A stretch of 6,847 bases of DNA. Source: Acidimicrobiales bacterium. Its GTDB lineage: Bacteria; Actinomycetota; Acidimicrobiia; Acidimicrobiales; RAAP-2. Position 1 is the stretch's first letter, and each line of letters starts with the position of its first letter. A model generated the notes under the pieces. That model saw nothing but the letters and a program-made list of their open reading frames with translations, had not been told where the DNA came from and made no database searches. Both the position numbers and the translations under genes were made by a program. This document shows, piece after piece, positions 1-6,349 of the stretch. The stretch spans positions 1 to 6,847 of the forward strand of contig JADGOK010000046.1 in the NCBI GenBank assembly GCA_017882985.1, written 5' to 3'.

Positions 1-219
1 GAGGGACCTGGCGTCGCGCCGAGCGACCGCGAGGCGGTATTCGATCGCTTCGCGCAGTTCGACACCGGTGGTCGCGCCGGATTGGGCCTCACGATCGCCA
101 AGACGTTCGTCGAGGCGCACGGCGAACGTATCTGGTACGAAACGGCACCCGGCGGCGGCGCACGGTTCGTCTTCTCGTTGCCGCTGGCCACCGACGGCCC
201 GAAGGATCAGGGCGGATAA
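1..219 (+). CDS. Sensor histidine kinase, C-terminal fragment (5' end outside window)
   Basis: Only the last 72 codons are visible, reading in frame from base 1 to TAA at 217-219. They encode the end of a HATPase_c domain, which binds ATP and transfers its gamma-phosphate to a histidine in the dimerisation domain (family knowledge). Visible parts are the tail of the G1 box (EGPGV, fragment residues 1-5), the F box (AVFDRF), the G2 box (AGLGLTIAKTFVEAHG) and the closing beta strands (ARFVFSLPL). A short charged tail ends the protein. The sensory part and H-box lie upstream, so the signal is unknown. The stop shares one base with the ATG of the response regulator (TAATG), which implies translational coupling and makes this kinase the likely cognate partner. 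It could be a KdpD-type or a PAS/GAF-type kinase; the fragment does not decide. Confidence 0.9.
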   Translation, partial: EGPGVAPSDREAVFDRFAQFDTGGRAGLGLTIAKTFVEAHGERIWYETAPGGGARFVFSLPLATDGPKDQGG

Positions 220-941
220 TGGCCAAGGTCCTCGTGATCGACGATGACACGTCGCTCTTGCGCGCGATGCGACTTGGTCTGCAATCGGGCGGACATGAGG
301 TGACGACCGCGACCAATGGAGAACAGGGCATTTCCAAAACGGCTCTGACGTCCCCGGACGTCGTGATCCTTGACATGGGTCTGCCCGACATGGACGGGCT
401 GCAGGTCTGCGAGCGAATCCGCCAGTGGAGCGACGTTCCCATCATCGTTCTTTCGGCAACCGGCTCTGACGTGCGAAAGATCGCTGCGCTCGACGCCGGT
501 GCCAACGACTACGTGACGAAACCCTTCAGCATGATGGAACTCGAAGCCCGAATTCGCGCGGTAATCCGCACGCGAAGGATCGATCCCGACGAGGAGTTGC
601 TGGCGGACATGACGTTGGGCAATCTCGAGATCGACCTTGTGCACCGAGAGGCGCGTCTCAACGGAAAGAATCTCGAATTGACCGCCAAGGAGTTTAAAGT
701 CCTCGCTTTCTTGGCGCGCCACGAAGGACGTACGTGCACGCACCAAATGATCCTCGAGGCAGTCTGGGGCAGGGGCTACGCCCGTGAAGCGCAGTACGTG
801 CACGCCTACGTCCATCGATTGCGCCAGAAACTCGACGATGAAGCGGGCGAACTCATTCAGACCACGCCGGGTGTTGGCTACAGCCTTCACGCTGGCGGTG
901 ACCTCGCGCCGATCGAGAGAGGGCTGACGAACCATGAGTAG
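219..941 (+). CDS. kdpE: OmpR/PhoB-family response regulator, KdpE-like
   Basis: This is a 240-residue cytoplasmic DNA-binding response regulator of typical family length. The receiver domain (about 1-118) has the acidic pair D8/D9, phosphoacceptor D52 (VVILDMGLPD), the switch Ser79 (IIVLSA) and Lys101 (TKPF), so all phosphorylation residues are present. A winged-helix domain follows (about 128-226; LTAKEFKVLAFLARHEG, VHAYVHRLRQKL, GVGYSL). The stretch RQWSDVPIIVLSA...KIAALDAGANDY closely resembles Escherichia coli KdpE, which activates the kdpFABC potassium-pump operon; that is the basis of the name, but the target here is unproven. The ATG overlaps the stop of the upstream kinase gene, with a purine-rich AGGGCGG just before it. 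A KdpD-like gene follows 53 bp downstream. The tail after residue 226 is a little longer than usual and unremarkable. It could equally serve another two-component system of the same subfamily. Confidence 0.93.
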   Translation: MAKVLVIDDDTSLLRAMRLGLQSGGHEVTTATNGEQGISKTALTSPDVVILDMGLPDMDGLQVCERIRQWSDVPIIVLSATGSDVRKIAALDAGANDYVTKPFSMMELEARIRAVIRTRRIDPDEELLADMTLGNLEIDLVHREARLNGKNLELTAKEFKVLAFLARHEGRTCTHQMILEAVWGRGYAREAQYVHAYVHRLRQKLDDEAGELIQTTPGVGYSLHAGGDLAPIERGLTNHE

Positions 942-990
942 CCACCGCGCCGCAGCCCGCGTTGCGACCATTCCCTCGGGGCGGTCCTAG
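934..990 (+). CDS. Possible 18-codon minicistron between kdpE-like and kdpD-like genes
   Basis: ATG at 934 opens an 18-residue frame (MSSHRAAARVATIPSGRS) that ends with TAG at 988-990. It starts inside the last codons of the response regulator gene and stops 4 bases before the ATG of the kdpD-like gene at 995. Ribosomes finishing the regulator could re-initiate here and then again at 995, giving a stepwise coupling. The peptide has no recognisable domain, is basic and is not hydrophobic, so it is not KdpF. It may be a chance open frame; the support is only its position relative to both neighbours. Confidence 0.2.
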   Translation: MSSHRAAARVATIPSGRS

Positions 991-994
991 TTCA

Positions 995-3532
995 ATGGCG
1001 AGGGGCCAACTGCGCGTCTATCTGGGATCTGCTCCCGGCGTTGGAAAGACGTACAAGATGCTCGACGAGGGGTGGCGGCGACGCGAACGTGGCACCGACG
1101 TCGTGATCGCCTACGTGGAATCGCATGGACGAGCCCTCACCGACGAGCAGATCCGTGACCTGGAGATCATTCCCCGCCTCAAGCGCACGTACCGGAATAC
1201 CGAGTTCGAAGAGATGGACCTCGACGCGGTGCTGGCTCGTAAGCCCGAGGTCGCGCTCGTCGACGAGTTGGCGCACACCAACGTCCCGGGGAGCGCGCAC
1301 GAGAAACGGTGGCAGGACGTCGACACGCTGCTCGACGCCGGCATCAACGTCATCACGACCGTCAACATCCAGCACCTGGAGTCGGTGAACGACGTCGTCG
1401 AAAAGATTACCGGCATCAGCCAACAAGAGACCATTCCCGACGCGGTCGTCCGTCGCGCCGAGCAGATCGAATTGGTCGACATCACCCCCGAGGCCCTGCG
1501 GCGACGGATGGCGCACGGCAACATCTACACAGCCGACAAGGTGGATGCGTCGCTGTCGAACTACTTCCGCTCGGGTAACCTCACGGCACTTCGAGAACTG
1601 GCGCTCTTGTGGTTGGCCGATCGCGTCGAGGATTCGCTCCAGCGCTACCTCGAAGAACACGACATCAACGCCACGTGGGAAACCCGGGAGCGGCTCGTCG
1701 TGGCCCTGATGGGCACCGAGGTGGACGAGGCGCTCTTGCGTCGCGCGGCACGCATTGCGTCTCGCAGCGGGGCCGAACTCATTGCCGTGCATGTCGTGAA
1801 TGCCGGAGATCCTCGGGGGCAAGCGGACATGACGCACGTGCGCGCCCTTGTCAGCGAACTCGACGGGCGGTTCGAGGAGATCGTTGACGACGACGTCGCC
1901 AGCGCGCTCGTAGCTTTTGCTCGTTCCGAACGCGGAACCCAGATTGTAATGGGTTCGAGTCGGCCACGTACGTGGAGGCACTTCACCAATGGCGTCGTGG
2001 AGAACGTCTTACGTCGAGCACGCGATCTCGACGTGCATATCATCGCGGTCGGCGCCAAGCGTCCCGAGAAGAAGTCCCATCGACGCTCGAAGATGCAGTT
2101 CTCCCTTCGACGACAGCTGGTGGCGTTCGCCGTGATGGTCGTCGTCATGCCGGTGCTGAACCTCACCATGACCCAGATGCGGTCAAGTCTTTCGCTCTCG
2201 ACCGTCTCGCTGGTCTATCTGATCGCCGTGCTGGCGCTGACCACCTTGGGTGGACCGGTGGTCGCGATCGTGGCGGCGCTCGCGGCGGCGGGCCTTCAGA
2301 ACTTCTACTTCGTCAAACCTCTGCACACGCTGGCCGTCGCGCGACCCGACGACGTGGTGGCACTCGTCGCGTTCTTGCTGTTCGCCGTGGCGGCCAGCAT
2401 CGCGGTCAGTCGCTTCGTTCAGCGATCCCGTGAGGCGGAGAGGGCTCGGGCCGAGGCGGAGATTCTGGCCATCGCGGCCGCCACGGTCGGGACGACGCAC
2501 GAGGACCTACTGCCGCTGCTCGCTTCGCTGCGGGCGGTGTTCGACTTGGTGGCTGTGTCCCTGCTCACCCGCCAGGACGATCAGTGGATCCCCACACTGG
2601 TCAGCGGCGCGACGGTCGAGCCTTCAGAGTCAGACGCGCGGTTCGAGATCGACGACGATCACGCATTGGTGCTCTCGGACGCAAAGCTCGACGCCCAGGA
2701 TCGCTTGCTCGTCGACGCCTTCGTCGGGCGCGTGGCCTCGGGTCTGCGTTTGCAGAACGTCCAGAGGGACGCGCGCGAGTTGCAGGCGCGCGTCGAGGCC
2801 GACGCGCTGCGGATTGGACTCTTGCACGCGGTGTCGAACGATCTGCGCAAGCCGCTTGCGGCCATTCAGGCCAACGTCGCCTCACTGCAACTCAATACCG
2901 TAAAGCGCGACCGTCAAGAGGAAGAGCAACTCTTGGATTCGATCGAGCACGACGTGTTGCGACTGACGCGACTGGTCGCCAACCTCGTTGACGCGGGTCG
3001 TCTGGAGGCGGGCGTCATCAGTCCGCGCTACGTCCGGGTGACCCTGCGAGATTTGGTGGCGGGCGCGCTCAACTCGATCGACACCCGCGGACGCGTCATC
3101 AATCTCGAAACGACTGACGACACGGCAACCTTGATGACCGACTCTAAACTCGCTGAGCGGATTATCGCCAACGTGGTGAGTAACGCGTGTCGCTTCGGTC
3201 CGATCGATCAACCCGTGCGAATCAACGCGGTGGTTTCCAACGCCGGTCTGGAACTGCTCGTCGTCGATCGCGGGTCCGGAATCCCCCCGGCACAACGAAC
3301 GGCGATCCTCGAACCTTTTCACCGGTTGGGTAATGAGCAGGCCGGCATCGGTTTGGGCCTCACGGTCGTATCAGGTTTCGTGCAGTTGCTCGGTGGATCA
3401 CTTCGCTTTGAGGACACGCCGGGCGGAGGATTGACCGTCGTCATCGAACTGCCCAACGCGATCGAGGCCCGCAGCGAGCCGATCACCGCGTCGTCGCCCG
3501 CAGAAGGACTCAGCGCGCCAGTGGGGGAATGA
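995..3532 (+). CDS. kdpD: KdpD-like membrane sensor kinase lacking the H-box histidine
   Basis: This is an 845-residue inner-membrane protein, close to the usual KdpD length of about 900. Domains in order: KdpD N-terminal sensor domain (1-210) with a Walker A-type motif GSAPGVGKT (11-19) and the VDELAHTNVPGS block (89-100); a universal-stress-protein-like domain (about 230-355, IVMGSS at 317-322); four membrane helices (about 372-390, 403-418, 421-440 and 453-475, DUF4118 type); a GAF-like segment (about 490-590); a dimerisation helix region (600-670); and an ATPase domain (715-820) with N box NVVSNACRF, G1 DRGSGI (758-763), F box ILEPFHRL and G2 GIGLGLTVV. KdpD proteins sense potassium or turgor and phosphorylate KdpE. 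Here the H-box reads AVSNDLRKPLAAI: Asn615 replaces the phosphorylated histidine (E. coli SHDLRTPL). ATP binding looks possible, but classical autophosphorylation does not. ATG 995 is chosen because MARGQLRVYLG begins exactly where family alignments start; a TTG at 962 would add 11 residues with no ribosome site. The gene follows the kdpE-like gene and converges on the amidase gene. Confidence 0.92.
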   Translation: MARGQLRVYLGSAPGVGKTYKMLDEGWRRRERGTDVVIAYVESHGRALTDEQIRDLEIIPRLKRTYRNTEFEEMDLDAVLARKPEVALVDELAHTNVPGSAHEKRWQDVDTLLDAGINVITTVNIQHLESVNDVVEKITGISQQETIPDAVVRRAEQIELVDITPEALRRRMAHGNIYTADKVDASLSNYFRSGNLTALRELALLWLADRVEDSLQRYLEEHDINATWETRERLVVALMGTEVDEALLRRAARIASRSGAELIAVHVVNAGDPRGQADMTHVRALVSELDGRFEEIVDDDVASALVAFARSERGTQIVMGSSRPRTWRHFTNGVVENVLRRARDLDVHIIAVGAKRPEKKSHRRSKMQFSLRRQLVAFAVMVVVMPVLNLTMTQMRSSLSLSTVSLVYLIAVLALTTLGGPVVAIVAALAAAGLQNFYFVKPLHTLAVARPDDVVALVAFLLFAVAASIAVSRFVQRSREAERARAEAEILAIAAATVGTTHEDLLPLLASLRAVFDLVAVSLLTRQDDQWIPTLVSGATVEPSESDARFEIDDDHALVLSDAKLDAQDRLLVDAFVGRVASGLRLQNVQRDARELQARVEADALRIGLLHAVSNDLRKPLAAIQANVASLQLNTVKRDRQEEEQLLDSIEHDVLRLTRLVANLVDAGRLEAGVISPRYVRVTLRDLVAGALNSIDTRGRVINLETTDDTATLMTDSKLAERIIANVVSNACRFGPIDQPVRINAVVSNAGLELLVVDRGSGIPPAQRTAILEPFHRLGNEQAGIGLGLTVVSGFVQLLGGSLRFEDTPGGGLTVVIELPNAIEARSEPITASSPAEGLSAPVGE

Positions 3533-4829
3533 GGTTCACGTACGTTCGTTGCGTGGTGTTCTCCAGGTGTTCGGCGGCGTCCAACAACATCGATTCCTGA
3601 CCCCACGGTGCGAGCAGTTGGAGACCCATGGGGAGTAACGACGAATGTAAGCCGATCGGTACCGAGATCCCCGGTATCCCGCTTAAGTTGGCGATCGCCG
3701 TTTGGCGCATGTTCGGTCCGTCGGCGGGTGACTGTCCGGACGGGAGGCTCACCCACGGATTGCTCAACGGGGGCGCCGCGGTCGGAGTGCACGGCCACGC
3801 GATCACGTCAACGTCGCCAAAGGCCCCGGCGAGCGCGGCCCGCACGGCAGCACGCACGCGGTCGGCTCGCGGAACGTAGCGCGCCGGCGCGAGCATGCCC
3901 GCGAGCAGCATGGCCCGGGTGGGTCGGCTGAGTGTCGCCATGACGTCGGCCGAGGGTGCGGTTGCTTCGGCGATCAAGCGTCCGAGTACGGCCGCGCCGA
4001 CGAGTTCGAGATGCTCGATGCGCAGTTCGACGACCTTCCATCCGGCGTCGCGCAGCGCTGATTCCCCGGCCGCCTCAATTTCGGGGTCAACGTCATCCCA
4101 GAACGGCGTGCGCACGACGCCCACTCGCAATGAAGCGCCGCTCGCGGGAGCGAGAGGTCGGTTCAGGAGAGCCGAGGCCAGTAGGCGCGCGTCCGCGCCG
4201 TCGCGGGCGATGACGCCCGGCGCACTGAAGGTTGTCGAGGCGCCGAAGTAGCCGTCATACGGGACTGATCCGTAGGTCAACTTGAGGCCAACGACGCCGC
4301 AGTATGACGCTGGCAGTCGGGTGGACCCTGCGCTGTCGCTCGCGAGGCTGCCCGCGACGAGTCGTGCCGACACCGCGGACGCTGATCCGCCTGAGGAACC
4401 ACCCGCGCAGGTCGCGGGATTCCAGGGATTGCCCATTGGTCCGTAAGCCGAGATCGCGCCCGTCGTTCCCATACCCATCTCGTGTTGATTCGCGATGCCG
4501 ATCACGACGGCGCCGGCGTCACGTAGGCGCCGAAACGGCCCCGACGCCGTGGCGTTGATCAGGTCGCGCTCGCTGCCATTGCGCGCCGCACGCCACGGCA
4601 ACGCGAACATGTCCTTCACCGTGATCGGCACGCCGCGCAACGCACCACGCGGCGCATCGTCGAGCATGGCTCTACTCTCGTTTTCGAACACCACGGGCGT
4701 CGAATTGATCGTTGCGTCGCGTTCACCGATGCGCGAAAGCGTGGCCGAAAGCAACTCGCGTGCATTCAGGTCACCCCTCGCGATAGCGGTGGCCTGTTCG
4801 CAAAGGCTCAGGTCTTGCGGGTGGCTCAT
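3510..4829 (-). CDS. Amidase-signature family enzyme (AtzF/AtzE/GatA-related)
   Basis: This 439-residue cytoplasmic hydrolase has the complete Ser-cisSer-Lys triad of the amidase-signature family, which cleaves C-N bonds of amides, carboxylated ureas or glutamine. Catalytic Lys72 lies in PITVKDMF. Cis-Ser145 lies in AGGSSGGSA (142-150). Nucleophile Ser169 lies in SDSAGSTRLPASYCGVVGLK (164-183), 24 residues after the cis-Ser, as in fatty-acid amide hydrolase. The A-G-S form of the nucleophile loop resembles allophanate-hydrolase-type enzymes more than the G-G-S of GatA. The C-terminal core GISVPIGL...PMGLQLLAPWGQE is typical. Length is slightly below GatA (about 485). The substrate cannot be told from sequence, and no GatB gene is adjacent. 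The ATG at 4827-4829 overlaps the TGA of the small upstream gene (ATGA) and has no ribosome site of its own, so translation is probably coupled. The 3' end overlaps the kdpD-like gene by 23 bp, antiparallel. Confidence 0.92.
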   Translation of the reverse strand: MSHPQDLSLCEQATAIARGDLNARELLSATLSRIGERDATINSTPVVFENESRAMLDDAPRGALRGVPITVKDMFALPWRAARNGSERDLINATASGPFRRLRDAGAVVIGIANQHEMGMGTTGAISAYGPMGNPWNPATCAGGSSGGSASAVSARLVAGSLASDSAGSTRLPASYCGVVGLKLTYGSVPYDGYFGASTTFSAPGVIARDGADARLLASALLNRPLAPASGASLRVGVVRTPFWDDVDPEIEAAGESALRDAGWKVVELRIEHLELVGAAVLGRLIAEATAPSADVMATLSRPTRAMLLAGMLAPARYVPRADRVRAAVRAALAGAFGDVDVIAWPCTPTAAPPLSNPWVSLPSGQSPADGPNMRQTAIANLSGIPGISVPIGLHSSLLPMGLQLLAPWGQESMLLDAAEHLENTTQRTYVNLIPPLAR

Positions 4830-5017
4830 GGGAGATCGGGAGCTCGGCGAAGGTCAATGGCGCGCGACGGGAAATCGTCGAGGTTGATCCGGTCGAGCAC
4901 ACTGAGTCGCGTCATCGAGCTGACGTAGATCAATTGCACGAAGGCCAGGTCATCGTCGTCCACGACGATGTGGGCTTGGCGAAACGTGGCACTGGCCCAG
5001 TTTTCGAAATCACCCAT
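4826..5017 (-). CDS. Small protein coupled to the amidase, possibly a GatC/AtzG-like subunit
   Basis: This is a 63-residue acidic protein with no signal peptide or membrane helix. The ATG at 5015-5017 is preceded at 5-base spacing by a GAGGGA ribosome site; a TTG start at 5050 would add 11 residues but lacks such a site. Its TGA overlaps the amidase ATG in an ATGA junction, the strongest sign that it is real and acts with the amidase. It shows a helix-like segment (LAFVQLIYVSSMTRLSVLDRI, about residues 23-43), then LDDFP and a Pro/Arg tail (RRAPDLP). That layout recalls GatC and AtzG/DUF4089 small subunits, which wrap around amidase-signature partners and end in an acidic-then-proline tail. 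The similarity is one of pattern, not a confirmed family match. It could be an unrelated hypothetical protein. Confidence 0.65.
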   Translation of the reverse strand: MGDFENWASATFRQAHIVVDDDDLAFVQLIYVSSMTRLSVLDRINLDDFPSRAIDLRRAPDLP

Positions 5018-5022
5018 GACCG

Positions 5023-5028
5023 TCCCTC
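5023..5028 (-). promoter_or_regulatory. Ribosome-binding site of the small amidase-linked gene
   Basis: On the minus strand this reads GAGGGA, 5 bases before the ATG at 5015-5017. It decides the start in favour of this ATG over the upstream in-frame TTG. Confidence 0.65.
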
Positions 5029-5037
5029 GCTCTCGTG

Positions 5038-5066
5038 GACGTAGTCTCAACAGTCACATTCAACAA
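5038..5066 (-). promoter_or_regulatory. Weak candidate promoter for the small gene/amidase unit
   Basis: On the minus strand, TTGTTG (5061-5066) and TACGTC (5038-5043) are separated by 17 bases. They lie just upstream of the ribosome site. The -10 element matches the sigma-70 consensus poorly, so this is only a guess from position and spacing. Confidence 0.18.
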
Positions 5067-5246
5067 CACTTTGCCCCACAGCGCCACGATGTCGTGTGCT
5101 TCACCATGGCGCCGGCGGCGCTTCAACGATGGTGGCGGTCTTCGTGCGCACCTCAAGGAACTGGCAGCTGGACGCACCACCGACGTGCGTTGGCGCGCGA
5201 GGGGAGCGAACTACTTCATCGATCAGTAGGAGCGAACAGTTCCGGA

Positions 5247-6239
5247 TCACGTCTCTCTCGAAGTGTGTTTGGCCAGGTACATCGCCTCGTCGGCTCGTCG
5301 GAACAAATCCGCCGCAGTCTCTCCGCGATCCCAGGTGGCTGTACCGATTGAACATGAAACGTTGTCGGGCGAAATCTCGCGGAGCCGTTCGACAATCGCT
5401 TGGAGACCGTCATTGTTCGAGCCGGGTGCCAGCAACCCGAACTCGTCGCCGCCGAGCCTCGCCAAGAAGTCACCACTGCCACGAACGATGCCAACCCACC
5501 CGTCGGCGAACCTGCGCAGAAGCCGATCCCCGGCCTGATGACCGTCGCGGTCATTGACCGCCTTGAAGTTGTCGATATCAATGACCGCCAGCGAAAGGGG
5601 CAGCCGGTTGCGTACGGCCCTCTCCATCTCTTCGTCCAGTCGCTCGTCCCAGGCCCGCCGGTTCGCCAAGCGGGTCAAGGGATCTTCACGGCTTGATTTT
5701 CGAAGCAAGCTCACTAAACCAGCTACCACGACGCTCAATACGATGGCCGTGCCAAACGTCGAAGCCCACGTCACGACGAGTGACCGCCAGCTTGAGTGAG
5801 CGGTGAGCAGTACGACCAAGTACGCGATGCCCGCGAAGCCGATCTGGAGAACCGCGGTGACGGGCCGAAAGTACAGCGAGGCGTACACCGCAGCCCAGAT
5901 GTACAGCACTGAGAAGTTGACGTGCACACTCGGTCCGATTGCGGCTGCAACACTGACGATCACTGTCGAGATGAGTAGAGAGACCTGGAGACCCCATGCG
6001 GCAATCCGGTCACCGAACGCCCACCATATTCCCGCCCCGAGAAAGGCGCAGGCGATGAGGACAAGCATGATGACCAGTGAGCGGTGCGGTCCTTGCCAGC
6101 CGGGCAGCACCGCGAGACCCGCCAGAGCTCCGGCGAGGAAGAAGACAACGGCGGATCTACTCGGGTCAAAGATCATAGATTCGATACGGGCGCGATGTTC
6201 ATCTCTCATCGGGATCGCTTCACCACAACGGAACCCCAC
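5247..6239 (-). CDS. Membrane-bound diguanylate cyclase (GGDEF)
   Basis: This 330-residue protein should make the second messenger cyclic di-GMP from two GTP at the inner membrane. The N-terminal half has about six hydrophobic helices (roughly 30-46, 54-70, 83-102, 108-124, 127-146 and 155-179); they match no named sensor domain that I recognise. The GGDEF domain (about 184-327) has the entry motif EDPLTRLANRRAWDERL, metal-binding DIDNFKAVND (221-230) and an intact active site RLGGDEF (GGDEF at 263-267), so activity is expected. The inhibitory-site aspartate D257 is five residues before GGDEF, but the arginine is at 253 rather than 254 (RGSGD), so product inhibition may be weak or absent. No EAL domain follows. 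The GTG start at 6237-6239 is chosen because a strong GGAGG lies 8 bases upstream; ATG at 6207-6209 would shorten the protein by 10 residues and has a weaker site. The gene diverges from the SRPBCC gene. Confidence 0.92.
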   Translation of the reverse strand: MGFRCGEAIPMRDEHRARIESMIFDPSRSAVVFFLAGALAGLAVLPGWQGPHRSLVIMLVLIACAFLGAGIWWAFGDRIAAWGLQVSLLISTVIVSVAAAIGPSVHVNFSVLYIWAAVYASLYFRPVTAVLQIGFAGIAYLVVLLTAHSSWRSLVVTWASTFGTAIVLSVVVAGLVSLLRKSSREDPLTRLANRRAWDERLDEEMERAVRNRLPLSLAVIDIDNFKAVNDRDGHQAGDRLLRRFADGWVGIVRGSGDFLARLGGDEFGLLAPGSNNDGLQAIVERLREISPDNVSCSIGTATWDRGETAADLFRRADEAMYLAKHTSRET

Positions 6240-6247
6240 AAGGTAAT

Positions 6248-6261
6248 CCTCCGCTCAGAGG
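6248..6261 (-). promoter_or_regulatory. Ribosome site of the cyclase gene inside a small hairpin
   Basis: The minus strand reads CCTCTGAGCGGAGG. GGAGG (6248-6252) is an excellent Shine-Dalgarno sequence 8 bases before the GTG start. The preceding CCTCT (6257-6261) can pair with all five of its bases (one G-U pair) across a 4-base loop. The sequence supports the ribosome site firmly and the hairpin only as a possibility. Confidence 0.6.
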
Positions 6262-6269
6262 TTTCCACC

Positions 6270-6283
6270 CCGTTCGATAACGG
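6270..6283 (-). repeat. Inverted repeat CCGTT/AACGG in the cyclase leader
   Basis: Perfect 5-bp arms are separated by 4 bases, 31 bases upstream of the cyclase start codon. This could be an RNA hairpin or an operator half-site pair. It is short enough to occur by chance. Confidence 0.3.
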
Positions 6284-6300
6284 ACGTTCAGATTCAAGGG

Positions 6301-6349
6301 CATGGTGGACTCGGTTCAAGAAGATCCTTCCAACAGACTTACCACCATG
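6301..6349. repeat. 8-bp inverted repeat CATGGTGG/CCACCATG, 33-bp spacer
   Basis: CATGGTGG at 6301-6308 is exactly complementary in reverse to CCACCATG at 6342-6349. It lies between two divergent genes, where a regulator-binding site or structured leader would be expected. The arms hold no recognised operator sequence. Confidence 0.35.

Larger units (their letters stand above)
5018..5246. other. 229-bp gap between the cyclase and small-gene coding regions
   Basis: Two same-strand genes flank this gap: the cyclase ends at 5247 and the small gene begins at 5017. It contains the ribosome site and candidate promoter of the small gene and two GC-rich inverted repeats. One is GCGCC-GGC-GGCGC at 5109-5121; the other is ACGCAC/GTGCGT at 5172-5190. 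Neither is followed by a T-run in either direction, so no intrinsic terminator is claimed. A plus-strand frame from 5035 (GTG) to 5229 could encode 64 residues, but it lacks a convincing ribosome site or known motif. Confidence 0.5.

Noticed and set aside
207..971. 254-codon open frame antisense to the kdpE-like gene
   Set aside because: It mirrors the GC-rich codon pattern of a clearly recognised gene and its translation has no domain-like features.
962..994. TTG start extending the KdpD-like protein by 11 residues
   Set aside because: There is no ribosome site before it, and the KdpD family pattern begins at the ATG at 995.
992..1981. 329-codon open frame antisense to the kdpD-like gene
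   Set aside because: It lies opposite strongly conserved KdpD motifs, and its product is low in recognisable structure; a shadow of codon bias.
4951..4970. Near-perfect palindrome CATCGTCGT-CC-ACGACGATG
   Set aside because: It lies inside the small gene and results from the codons for IVVDDDD; no separate function needs to be assumed.
5172..5190. ACGCAC/GTGCGT hairpin as a terminator of the cyclase gene
   Set aside because: The 6-bp stem has no T-run after it on the minus strand.
5035..5229. 64-codon plus-strand frame in the 229-bp gap
   Set aside because: It starts with GTG without a clear ribosome site, has no known motif and overlaps the start signals of the minus-strand small gene. It cannot be excluded but is not supported.
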